From assembly GCA_900169235.1 (NCBI GenBank), contig FWCC01000142.1, forward strand, positions 1 through 64,000: a stretch of 64,000 nucleotides of DNA, given 5' to 3'. The stretch's first letter is position 1. Every line of letters begins with the position of its first letter. Both the position numbers and the translations under genes were made by a program. Shown here piece after piece: positions 46,426 through 56,600 of this stretch. The notes below the pieces were generated by a model, which was not told the DNA's origin, ran no database searches, and saw nothing but the letters and a program-made list of their open reading frames with translations. Source of the stretch: Zarea fungicola. Lineage: Eukaryota > Ascomycota > Sordariomycetes > Hypocreales > Cordycipitaceae.

Positions 46426-47183
46426 ATAACAAATATAAATAGAACTGTTGCTGAGGGCAGTTATCTGTCACAAAGACTCCGCAGCTGCTCGAGGAAGGAG
46501 GGGTCTATTTGATGTTGTTTGTAATGGTCTCTTAACTGGTATGCCCTGTTGTGCCGCTTCATTTGCATGCGGGCTGCCTTTAACCACTAATAAGGAAACC
46601 CGCAAGCTAATCTTTTAATACACACCCTTTAAGCAAATCTACTGGATAGTAGAAGGGAACTGGTGTTTTATTCAATGTCGCAAGCATCACAGGCATAGAC
46701 TCAATATGTCTAGGGTATTGTTTCCAGCTCCCCGAGTCATGAGGAGAAACATACGAGTGCAAGATAACCTGTTTACGATTGTTCTTATTAGTCGGCTACC
46801 GTGGGTTTTTGCCGCGGCGTAATACTGGGTCACCGGCCAAGCCACCAGTTGGCATTCCCCGCGCGACGGTGATTGCCCACTGCCGAGCAGGGTCACTAGT
46901 CCACGTTTGTCATCGTGGCAGATGTATTCCACGGATCTTGGAGCCGAATGACGGATGAAGAAGCCGAGAAAAATGAGCCGCCTAGTAAGCATGGCGTCAG
47001 GTCTACGCTGCTCAAACATACAAGTCGGCTACTTTAACAAAGTGTAAGCCGCAAGGCTGGTCAGAATCTAGTCCAATGTCATGCCCGTGGCTCGATAAAA
47101 GGTAATGGCAAACTCTGTTTCTTCTCAGCGCGGATCGCAGTTCCTCTGCAGAAGCATTTTTAAAGATCAAACCAGGCCAAGAA
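46426..47183. other. Intergenic, promoter of the dehydrogenase
   Basis: No supported gene or clear CGG palindrome in 758 bases. Confidence 0.4.
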
Positions 47184-48119
47184 ATGGGTTCCATTACACC
47201 AAAACAGACAATCTACCTGCTGGATATCATTGTGCCGGAAGCCCTCGCATATTGTCAGCAGCGGTTCCACACAATTCTCTCGACAGATCCCGAAAGCAAC
47301 GAATGGCGCGAAAAAGCAACAGCGATCCTCGTACGTGAGAGACGGATCACCGCCGAAGATATAAAAAGTGCCCCCAACCTGCGAGTTATTGGAAAGCAAG
47401 GCGTTGGAATCGACATTATCGACCAGGATGCGTGTGCGGCCCGTGGGATTCCTATTCTCAACACACCAGGCGCTAATTCGCAAAGCGTGGCCGAGCTCGT
47501 TCTGGCATTGACTCTCGCAGTAGCCAGAGAGCTAGGACCAATTGCTGCGAAACAAGCTCTTGGGACTGACGTCCACAAAGAGCATTGCTTGGGCATGACG
47601 CTGGCGGGAAGAACAATCGGAATCATCGGAATGGGCAATATTGGTCTAAAGGTGGCTCAGATGTTCCAGGGTGCTCTGGACATGAAGATCTACGCCTACG
47701 ATCCATTCGCACCAAATGATGCATGGAAGGATGTTGCTCACACACGAGTGCAAGACGTGGCTGAGCTCTTGCCGCATGTAGATGTGCTGACACTTCACCT
47801 GCCATTGACCGAGCATACGAGAGACTTTATTTCATGGCCGCAACTGACGGCTATGAAACCAACTGCCATCTTGATCAATGCTGCTCGTGGCGGAATCGTC
47901 AATGAGAATGACTTGCTGCGGGCCCTCCAGGAAGGTGAGATTTGGGGAGCTGGACTCGACTGCCACAACACCGAACCGCCGGTCATGAAGGATTATGAGA
48001 AGTTCTGGGCCACTAGGAGGGTTATTAGTACTCCCCACATCGGAGCAACCACCAAAGAAACACAGATTCATACTGCTACCACGGCAATAGAGAGAGTGTA
48101 CAAGTTTCTAACAGATTAG
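47184..48119 (+). CDS. D-isomer-specific 2-hydroxyacid dehydrogenase
   Basis: NAD(P)-dependent interconversion of a D-2-hydroxy acid and its 2-keto acid. Single exon, 311 residues. The nucleotide-binding loop GMGNIG is at 149-154 after AGRTIGI. The catalytic residues of the family are all present: Arg235 in NAARGG, Glu264 in HNTEPP and His285 in TPHIGATT. GKQGVGIDIID and NTPGANSQSVAEL are the expected substrate-domain motifs, close to 3-phosphoglycerate and hydroxypyruvate/glyoxylate reductases. It lacks the C-terminal ACT domain of SerA-type enzymes, so a catabolic or reductase role is more likely than serine synthesis. Next to the aldolase it could reduce a keto-acid or semialdehyde product. 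Confidence 0.93.
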   Translation: MGSITPKQTIYLLDIIVPEALAYCQQRFHTILSTDPESNEWREKATAILVRERRITAEDIKSAPNLRVIGKQGVGIDIIDQDACAARGIPILNTPGANSQSVAELVLALTLAVARELGPIAAKQALGTDVHKEHCLGMTLAGRTIGIIGMGNIGLKVAQMFQGALDMKIYAYDPFAPNDAWKDVAHTRVQDVAELLPHVDVLTLHLPLTEHTRDFISWPQLTAMKPTAILINAARGGIVNENDLLRALQEGEIWGAGLDCHNTEPPVMKDYEKFWATRRVISTPHIGATTKETQIHTATTAIERVYKFLTD

Positions 48120-49758
48120 CCACTTTTGAGATGCACAATCATAAGCTAGAATGCGAACAAACTATGATAATAGTATGCAAGAATAGAGTCAATCCGTGTT
48201 TTTCATTGCTTCGGCAACGCCGCTATAGCCTCCAAGCCACTAGCTTCACATCCAGTTGGTCACACTGGCATCTGCAAATGTTATCAGACAAAACGACGTG
48301 TTTTGGTGACGAATGCTAACACAAATCCTTGCCATAGGGTTCAATGGAAGTAAGATCCATTCCTTGCTGTTCTATAAAAGAAATAATCTAATAATACACA
48401 TCAATATTTACAAGCATCTGGCGTTGTTTACTAGTAGCTTTTTCAGGAATTTGCTCACCTTCTTATGCATATAACGCTGTATAATTATAAGCAGTCAGAG
48501 TTACAGTGGAGGGACAAAGGTCACCAGAATATGCCATGTATCAGATGCTCTCCATATCGATACTGGGCCCTGTTGTAGACCACAGGCCAGAAACAACTTC
48601 CCATGAGCGCGCGAATACTAAGCATGGCGGCATACCGCCAATGGAGACTCGTGGACACATCCGTGCTGCCACCTAGAGTCTTGTCGTTTAACCCCTATGG
48701 TTTTACGTTCTCAAGATGCTTTTGTGTCGTTGACTTTGAACAGACAAATAAATTAAAAAAAACAGCTCTTTAAAGTCACATAGACTTAGTAGCTCAACAT
48801 TCATTGTTCTAGCGCGCCGCTCAGTGGGTTGTCGCCCTTCACCCAAGTCGCTGAACACTCACGACGTATTACAGGAGCACCCCAAGACCTTATGATGCCT
48901 TGTGCTTATTGCTACGCATTGCATCTGCCATCCAGCGCCGAGGAGCGAGTCACTCTGTTGAGATGGTTGCGATGGTGTCGCCATTTCCTGCAATGAATAG
49001 ATAAAACAGCCTAGAGGCTGGGTTTTCCGGCCATATATTGCGTACTGGCCATAATGAAGTGGTGGTTGGCCTTTTTTGCTTCTTTCCGTCTACTGTGGGA
49101 ATCTCCACAAGCTAGCTAGATCGCTGCTGCCACCAACATGCTGGGCAGCATACCTGCTTCCACCAATGGTAACTGATGGGCAGAACCCTTGACTCAAAGT
49201 CCCAGAAATATATAAATGATAAAATTTTCACCATTATAATGATAACCATACTTTGATAAGCCGCAAAGGCCGGCAACGACAGTGTGTGGTCAATCACACA
49301 CACCCAAGTAAATGTAAAGACATAGTAATCTAAAGCCATCTTGTTCTAGGAAGATAGTGCGAGCTGGCGGGTCCAGTGGCTTTCTGAAGCAAGCTCATGC
49401 CGATGCGGCCAGCACAAGCAAGGCTGAGTCAGTCGCTAAAGTCGGATGTCTGATTAAGAGGGAGACGATCTGACTGGAGCAATTTAAGCATGGACGCTCA
49501 CACCATGACTCTTGCTTTCCATGTCAGGCCGCCAATTTGCACACGAGTGGATGCCCCCAAGGTGATGCAAGACTTGCAGGAGGCCCTACTTGCGCTGAGA
49601 ATAAATATCAAAGGGAACCGTGCAAACTGAATTTGATATCTATGCGCCTGCACAGATTTTCCAATACCTTTTGAAAAGTACAATATTAATACTATACCTG
49701 CACCTTACTCTTTTCAACTTGCTCAACTTCTACCAATCAAAGGAATTTCTACCTCTGA

Positions 49759-49896
49759 AAATATCTTCCCCCACTACAAGTGGCTGCCACCTTTACAATC
49801 TTATTTGCCGTAGCTACGGTGTGGGTGATCTATCGGACGTTGAAAACGAGGACCTGGTTCAGTATCCCCTTTGTCGTGGGCGGTTTGTGTACGTGA
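49759..49896 (+). pseudogene. RTA1-like membrane protein fragment
   Basis: A short frame reads KYLPPLQVAATFTILFAVAT, then VWVIYRTLKTRTWFSIPFVV and GG. This matches the first helix and the conserved loop (RTW..IPF..GG) of RTA1/lipid-translocating exporters. It stops at TGA right after GGL, where the family continues with FE..GY. No other helices follow in any frame, so it is a truncated remnant. Confidence 0.5.
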
Positions 49897-50802
49897 ATGA
49901 CTTTCCAGGGGGTAGACTTTGACCAGGCCAGGATTGCTGATCAACGGATGAACCGGGCCACACTTTCTTTTTATGCCAAGACAAAACCAAGCACCTTTTG
50001 TGGCACTTACGCCTCCCTTTATAATCAATCATTTGCCGAGCCGCTAAACATCAACAGTGTTACATTTCACGAGGAATGTGTTGTATAAAAGCCGAGACAG
50101 GTGTAATTAATTACGTTCGCTCATCTTTTAAAACTAAAAAAAACTAATCATATAAAAACAGCAGGGCACCTCAACTACAACTCACCTTGTAGTCGCGGCG
50201 CTCCCTCAAGTGTCGAGAGTCATCCCCACAAAAGCCGACTCCGGCATCATAGCTGTGCAGAGAATCCGCCAACTATTAATGGGATTTGCAACGCTACGTC
50301 GGGTCAAGTCAAAAAAGTCTCGAGTCTTCTCTCACATTTCAGAGTCACAAACGCGGGCTTCACTTATTGCTCATCGCAATAATACTCGTTCTCTTCATGG
50401 GTCAATTATTTCCTCCGAGCCGCCCATACTCTCAAGACATTTCTCAGGTGACAGTGGTATAAGAGGTAATGACTTGCGTAGATTCTGAGTCGTGTCTGAG
50501 ACATGATTGAGTTTCATAACTGGGTTTCGCATCAGCTTTTAGGATGCCACATCATAAGTGCGCCGACGGAAACACACACTCAGCTACTATCTAGACGGTA
50601 TTGTTCTCGGATCCTAAGACAGTTGATAAGACAGGTAAAAAAAAACAATGGCAGATACTATCAATATATGGTAGGTGTTTGCTATAAATAATATGGAAAT
50701 CTGCCCTCTCACTTACCGAAACGAATGTTAACTTGCAACATTTACCATCCATATCTCTCTATTCTCTCAATTCGTACATCAAGCACTTCTTATCCTACCA
50801 CA

Positions 50803-50829
50803 CCACAAAAACCACAAAAACCACAAAAA
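50803..50829 (+). repeat. 9-base tandem repeat (CCACAAAAA x3) in a leader
   Basis: Three exact units directly before the ATG at 50832, so the repeat forms the end of the 5' untranslated leader of the secreted-protein gene. Confidence 0.8.
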
Positions 50830-50831
50830 CC

Positions 50832-51161
50832 ATGAAGTTTTCCATTGCACTATTGGCTATTATCATTAGCACTGCTTTTGCCGTACCGGCTGCAGACCGG
50901 CTGCAGCTGGCGGCCTTGGACAGACGCGGACTGTTCCCAGAAGGGAAGGAGGCAGCCTATTTATCGCAATGCTTGCAGGTAGCTTCAGTTCAAGGTGTTG
51001 ATGCTGAGACTGCGGTGAAACACTGCAAATGTGGCGCCACAGCCATCAAGAGCAGTTTTACAAATGCAGAAATCGAAGCCCTTGACTCTCACGATAGAGT
51101 TAACGCCAAGCTACTGCAGCGGGTACAACAAGTTGTTCGCGCAGCGTGTGCAGCGAAATAA
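50832..51161 (+). CDS. Small secreted protein, 109 aa
   Basis: Single exon. MKFSIALLAIIISTAFAVPA is a signal peptide. A short pro-region ends near LDRRG, a possible Kex2-type site. The mature chain, mostly helical in character, has four cysteines (SQCLQ, HCKC, RAACA), enough for two disulphides. The ATG in ACCATGA context follows the CCACAAAAA repeat. No known family recognised. Confidence 0.75.
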   Translation: MKFSIALLAIIISTAFAVPAADRLQLAALDRRGLFPEGKEAAYLSQCLQVASVQGVDAETAVKHCKCGATAIKSSFTNAEIEALDSHDRVNAKLLQRVQQVVRAACAAK

Positions 51162-51970
51162 GTCCGATTGTGAGGAGGAGATAATGGAAACCTGGCTCAT
51201 TTTTGGCTTGAGGAATCGAAAGTAGTGAGAATTCTGTCCCAGCAGGGTCTACTGCAGGGGAAGGGATTCAAATACAATTTATACTGTATCTTCTACGTTT
51301 GCCAAGTTTGTCCTAAAACTGGACCTAGGATAATGCAGTGACTACAGTTTCCAAAAGTCGTACAATGACGTGTCTTCTTTCTCCCCCTGTGTTAACGATA
51401 ACGATAATTCAAGTGCTATTATAGCAGCAAGTGGGCTGGAAGACAGCGGTTATGCACCCGACAGTATTGCTAGCAAAGAAACCACTAATATCCCTTTACT
51501 TTATTCCTATGCTGGGTTCGTTACGTTAGATCATCTCTGTCATATTCTTGGCCGGTCTGTACATCGCACAATGGAAAAAGCGGGAGTCATTCAGCTGCTT
51601 CGCAATGGTTAGAGTCTGGCTCAAAGCAAGGCCCTGCATTAGGTGGCCTTGCCTCTTGACCCGACTGTCGTTTCCCCGGAACCGAGGCGTATGAGATAGA
51701 GAGATGTAGAACACAAGTGTACTGTATCACTACATAAAACATATAGGCTGCACTGTGATATAATATGTCCGAAAATGCCTGTGTATTGTAATAGTCTTGC
51801 ATTCTTACGCTTTTTACTCTATCGCCATTGAACATGGCGGCAGAGATATAGCTGTGGGTTTCTTGCTGGAGCCAAAACAATTGCGCTCCTTAGACTACTA
51901 ACCGCACAGAGCATACCGCTCTTATACACGGCGTCGGGCTTGCATTTTTAGTGTCCTTACCGGCGGGGCG
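51162..51970. other. Intergenic, one doubtful frame
   Basis: An 80-codon frame at 51370-51612 has no recognisable motif and is not called. Confidence 0.35.
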
Positions 51971-52357
51971 ATGAGGGCAACGTCTGCGTCTTCATCAGCC
52001 AACATGTATAGTCCGTCTCAATCTGGAAGCAACAGTCAAACGGCGAACCAAGGGCTGCATATCCGTGAAGGGCAGCAGGACAATTATGCCTACCCTGGAC
52101 AACACGAATCCGGTGTTGCGGGTACAGAAACACACCTACGCCCAGGCATCATGCCCACTGGTGCAAACAGTCGCAGCCAATTCAATGTGACCGGTGTTGT
52201 CGAATCATCGGCAACCAACACAGCCCATACAGGCGGTGTAGTTGACAGCCACAACCCGGGTTATCATGAAGATGTCGCGCCGCCTCCTTTTCAAGACGCT
52301 GTGGCAGACGGTCGAGCGCCAAATTTACCACAAAGTCACAGCAATAAGGGACCGTAA
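51971..52357 (+). CDS. Low-complexity hydrophilic protein (hypothetical)
   Basis: A 128-codon frame beginning MRATSASSSANMYSPSQSGS. It is rich in Ser, Asn, Gly, Gln and Pro with no hydrophobic segment, like the disordered tail of a larger protein. Codon content looks coding, and a TAA ends it. An upstream exon may be missing or lost. No function assigned. Confidence 0.4.
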   Translation: MRATSASSSANMYSPSQSGSNSQTANQGLHIREGQQDNYAYPGQHESGVAGTETHLRPGIMPTGANSRSQFNVTGVVESSATNTAHTGGVVDSHNPGYHEDVAPPPFQDAVADGRAPNLPQSHSNKGP

Positions 52358-52588
52358 TACATATCTGGAGGATCCATGAATATGATTGAGAATTGTATAA
52401 TCTGTCTTTGAGTTGAATCATACATGGCGGGGTTTCTAAGCAAATTCTTTGCTATTTCTAGGGTACTTGCCATCATGCTAGCCGAGAATGAGACCTAACC
52501 AGGGCTAGACATCTTGCGAATGGTTGATCCAATCGAATTCATTGAATGCCAAGTCTTACAAATGTCAAATTAAATAAGGGGTATACTC

Positions 52589-52624
52589 AATTTAGATAAT
52601 TTAGATAATTTAGACAATTTAGAG
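52589..52624. repeat. 9-base tandem repeat AATTTAGAT (x4)
   Basis: Units at 52589, 52598, 52607 and 52616, the last two differing in the final base. Looser copies continue to about 52680. AT-rich intergenic sequence at the 3' side of the next regulator. Confidence 0.85.
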
Positions 52625-52857
52625 AAGTTAAATAATTTAAATAATCTAGATAAATAATTTAGTTAATTTAGTTAACTTAAATGGTAAAGCTATTTTAATT
52701 CTATTGAAATTAAACCACTAGTTATTCTTATGATTTGATTCAGTGTGGTTTTCATTTGCATGATTCGCAACATGTCCAACCCTGGACCTGACTGTTGTAA
52801 CTATTGACTTGTTTGTTCAAGCCATGACAATGGATGTATATAGAATTCCTTTTGATT

Positions 52858-52890
52858 TGTCTGTCTGTTTGTCTGCTTGTCTGCTTGTCC
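52858..52890. repeat. TGTCTG/CTTGTC microsatellite-like tract
   Basis: Imperfect repetition of TGTCTG, TTTGTC and CTTGTC units just downstream of the regulator stop. Confidence 0.6.
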
Positions 52891-52923
52891 TATTATAGAG
52901 GAAGTATTACTCTCCAGTCGTAG

Positions 52924-55087
52924 CTAGATGTTAAAAATATCATCAAGGTATAATTGCATGCCCGCCGAGAGAGCCATATCCCAAGTCGTGCAACTGTAAT
53001 TGTTCGTGATTGTACCAACATCTAGACAGTTAGGGACCGAGCGAAGTGTTTCGCCATCTTCACATCTCATGTGCGAAAGTGTCAGCTCAGGAATATAGTC
53101 CAAATCGTGCAACTTAATCTGATGACCATTGCTGATCTGAGGGATTGGAAACAGAACTGGCCTCTGTTCTTCTTCACCAATGCAAGGATTCCATTTCGCT
53201 AGCCAAGTTTTCTTCTCATTCTCCGCGCGAGCGCGTCTCAACAGTTTGTTCAGAAGCTCATATTCAGGGAAACATGGGTCTGCAGTGTTCATGGTTTGGC
53301 CAAACTCAAGGTCTTCGGCGAGGCCTTTTTGATCGCCACCTTGAAATCGCCCCAAGCTCTGCTCAAGCATAACATTAATGGCATTCCAGGCTCTTTCTTC
53401 TAAATCCTCTTCATTTTTTCGACATAATTCCAAGAGGATGTATGTTAGCGCAGGACACTGTGGGTAAGTTTCAGCCAACCATCGCCACTTCTGGAATTTC
53501 TTTTGTTGATAGAGTACAGCAGACATCTCCACCACATGTAGCGATATTAGCAGCAAACTTCGTCGTGTAATTTGCGGGAGCTGAACGGAGCTACCGTTGA
53601 ATAGGTAGGGATAGTAAGCGAGAAGCCAAAGCTTGTTCAATGTGATCCAGGTGCAGATCGATGCAAACTCAGTAAATAAGTCAGCGCCATGACCATTTGC
53701 TAGAAGGCCAGGAATGCAATCCTGATACTGCATTACATGCTTGTTTCTTGTGTTTATGTCTTGCGTTAGCTCGGCCATCTGGTCTCTAGTAACATCCTTG
53801 TTAGATCCAGTTGTAAGATGACCTGATACAGAAACTGCTTCGAACATTGTCCTCGTGAAAGTCATTTCCGACCACTCAGATTTTGATTCAGGTAGGGTGA
53901 GCATCGATGGGTACAAGTCGCAGTCATCCACATTGAGAGGCAGTGGAACAGGGTTTGCTGATTGGAGCATCCTAGAATAACCCGAGTCCTCGCTTGCTCG
54001 AGCATCAAGCCAAGATACACCCCACCACAGCCTTCTTCTCAGTTCGGTGATAAATGGAGAGTAGCCGAGATAACTCCCGTCGTGATTTAGGCTCATCTTC
54101 TGCGACAGTTGAACAGTGATTGAGGTAAGAGCCCAAACAATACTAGAGTCGCAGTGGCGTTTCAAGCTGGTTATAAACACGAACAGAGCTTGGATGATAA
54201 CCGGCTCGTTACTCTCTCGAAATTGAGCGTTCGCTAAGGACTGTTCTATAGCATAACGATAGAGGCGTAGCAAAAGGTCCTTTTCACCGCCCAGAACGCG
54301 GAGGCACTCCTCACTTGGCATGCTTACGGCCGTGGCGAAATAAATGGCAAAAAGTAGTACCTCTTGACTGTGAGAAATGCAATCAAGTTGCGTAGTGAGG
54401 TGTATAATCATAGATTCTGTTGTCGGTAAATGAAAAATCTTGATCAGATTGCAATTTTCCTTGAAGTAGGTCCAATACGTCGGAATTTTGTCTGTACTGG
54501 GATGTAATGGAAGAAGTAGCTGCTGCGGACTGGGACTAAGTCTGGGAGGCGGGCTAGGGAACATCAGATTCTGCAAGATGTATTGGTCGCGACTTGGCGC
54601 GGATCCAATCGCGGTTTCCCAAATCTCACTCAGCCCTCCTATCGTCTTGGTAAATTAGTTGTTGTGGTTGTTGTGAAGCAGATTCAATACAACGTACATC
54701 TTGAATTAAATTAGCCCAAAAGCTGCTGAAAATGTTGCGAACATTCCTGGCTTGAAATGGGGCTCTGACGGGCTTCACTAGCGATTCACTAGCCCCGGCA
54801 GTCTGTTGCGCGTCACGAATATCGTAGCTGACTAAAGTCGTTTGCCAGTGTCGATCGAAATCATTTTTTACATGGTTCGCACCGGATACAGACTGCTCTG
54901 TGTTTTGCACTCTATTGGTAGATACACTGTATCGGTCCGGCGCTCTCCGTCGGACAAAAACACAACCATCTGGTCTTTTCCGACAGTTACTGCAAGGATA
55001 GACTCGGCTGCACTTCTTCTTGATCCGGCGGCAAGCTAGGCAGGAGTATGGATGTATCCCGCCTTTCTCCAGGAATATACGGTCCAT
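52924..55087 (-). CDS. Zn2Cys6 transcription factor
   Basis: The N-terminal cluster CLACRRIKKKC, then CSNCRKRPDGC, is followed by a Ser/Asn-rich linker. The first frame ends after DVRC. An intron with donor GTTGTA (after GATGTAC), an ACTAAT branch site and acceptor GATAG joins it to RGLSEIWETAIGSAPSRDQY and LQNLMFPSPPP. The second exon is one long frame to 52924. The body has the fungal transcription-factor domain, including ATAVSMPSEECLRVLGGEK, GYSPFITELRRRLWWGVSWL and DDCDLYP. The donor is not a strong consensus, so the exact junction is moderately certain. No obvious partner genes lie next to it. Confidence 0.85.
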
Positions 55088-55626
55088 TTTGCTGCTGGTA
55101 TAGAATGAAGCTAGACAGGTGGGAACCTGGCTGTCGGCCTGTTCGGCAGGGGTGATCGCCGCTTAATATACAGAGTCTGGGCGCTAAGTGGACTCTCGTA
55201 AATGCGAGTCAGCCTAGCACCGCCTTGCATGACTGAGGTCCTGAGGGTTCATCTTAACATCTGACTTGCCGTAATAGCGAATCCAAGTACCAATATCCCT
55301 ACTTATGGATATTATATCATTTCTACTATTTAGTCTAATATAGCTAAAAGAAGTTATTCGTAGTTATAAACTCTCTATATAGCTTGTAGTAGCGGCTAAT
55401 GATATTAGTCTCCTCATAAATGGCTTCAAGCTACTCGTAAGTGTGTTGGTTTCTCTTAACAACTATTATGCTATACGGTAGGTAATCTCCATGTAAACTT
55501 CAGGGTCTACCTAATTGTTTAACAGCCAGGCAAATGCGGTCTTGTATGCCCTCCTTACACTAGATGACCTTAGGGCCAGGTAGAGGGCCTTTCCTAAAAA
55601 TACGGGGGCCAGTAAGACTAACCACA

Positions 55627-55690
55627 GCTGTCACTTGTGGCGGCTTCAAGGCCATAAATGACACCGCCGCCGCAGCTACCTGGGTAGATA
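55627..55690. repeat. Diverged dispersed repeat, copy B
   Basis: Shares CACTTGTGGCGGC, a TCA-GGC segment and a terminal GGGTAGATAAA-like block with 11179-11235. Confidence 0.35.
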
Positions 55691-56517
55691 AAACAACAAT
55701 TATCCTACTACTTCTTGCTGCATACTATGACGTTGAGGAACATAGTAGTCACAAGCCTTGCTGGCTATCTTAATAGTTAAAAGGAATATGGCACACAACC
55801 AAGCTTCGATTTAATCAGCTCTGGAAAAATACAATAAATGCAATAATTAGTATTCTAGGACTTCCAGCTCAGTATGTACCTCAGACGTTATTTGAACAGC
55901 AGTCATTTTGTATCCTTTGTGTATCCGAGTCACGCTTTCCACTCCATGTTGTATAGTACTTTATTGTCACGCAGAACAGGAGTTACACAGATATGAGGGT
56001 GTTGATTGGCTTAAGAAAGGAGCTATAGAGGGAGGGTGTGAGGAGACCCCATAATAGGGCGGCCCAAGCCAACCTGCTTAAGATACTATGTGGTTATCCT
56101 ATAAAAGCGAAGGCTCCGACTAAGCCGAGCCCCTGGATGAGTTGATAATCACACCATGCGCGACATTATCTATATCTGTCACTATTTTTAGTGCTGCCTG
56201 GGAGGCTCCAACGGTTAGCGCATAACTCTTGCAGTTCATGGCCAGTGTAGTCCTTGTGAGAGGTACATAGGCACAACCTTATCATTTCAGTAGCGGGTTT
56301 CAACACAATCTCTATCTTTAAGGTCTCTAAAGCTAGAATCACACGTGTACTTTGTATTCGAGAATTATGGCGATGGCTTTCAAATTGCGTGCGAAATAGT
56401 GGGCCGAGAATGGCTGCATAGAGACATTACTGTTTCACGTACTCCGTAGTTCGTTCAAGTATGGTGTAAATTACCATGGAACCACCGACCTCGGTGACCT
56501 CTGTGCCAGATACGGTG

Positions 56518-56600
56518 GCGCGTTGGGGCTACTGACATATTACGGATGCAGCGCCTTGGGGCTATTGACATATTGCGGAATCGGCGCCATGGGTTACGGT
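56518..56600. repeat. 33-base minisatellite, 2.5 copies
   Basis: Units start at 56518, 56551 and 56584. Each begins GCGC, then TTGGGGCTA-TTGACATATT-like sequence; the third is partial. The 33-base period is a multiple of three, but no supported gene covers it. Confidence 0.7.

Larger units (their letters stand above)
48120..50831. other. Gene-poor interval
   Basis: About 2.7 kb holding only the RTA1 fragment at 49759-49896. Frames at 49897-50088 and 50210-50488 have no recognisable features. A TATA-like TATAAATAA near 50683-50691 belongs to the next secreted-protein gene. Confidence 0.45.

Noticed and set aside
32755..48119. Polyketide or non-ribosomal peptide biosynthetic cluster
   Set aside because: An Ayg1-like hydrolase and C6 regulators hint at it, but no synthase or scaffold enzyme is present; a catabolic reading fits better.
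52589..52624. Possible CRISPR-like array
   Set aside because: Nine-base head-to-tail units without spacers in a eukaryotic genome; a simple tandem repeat.
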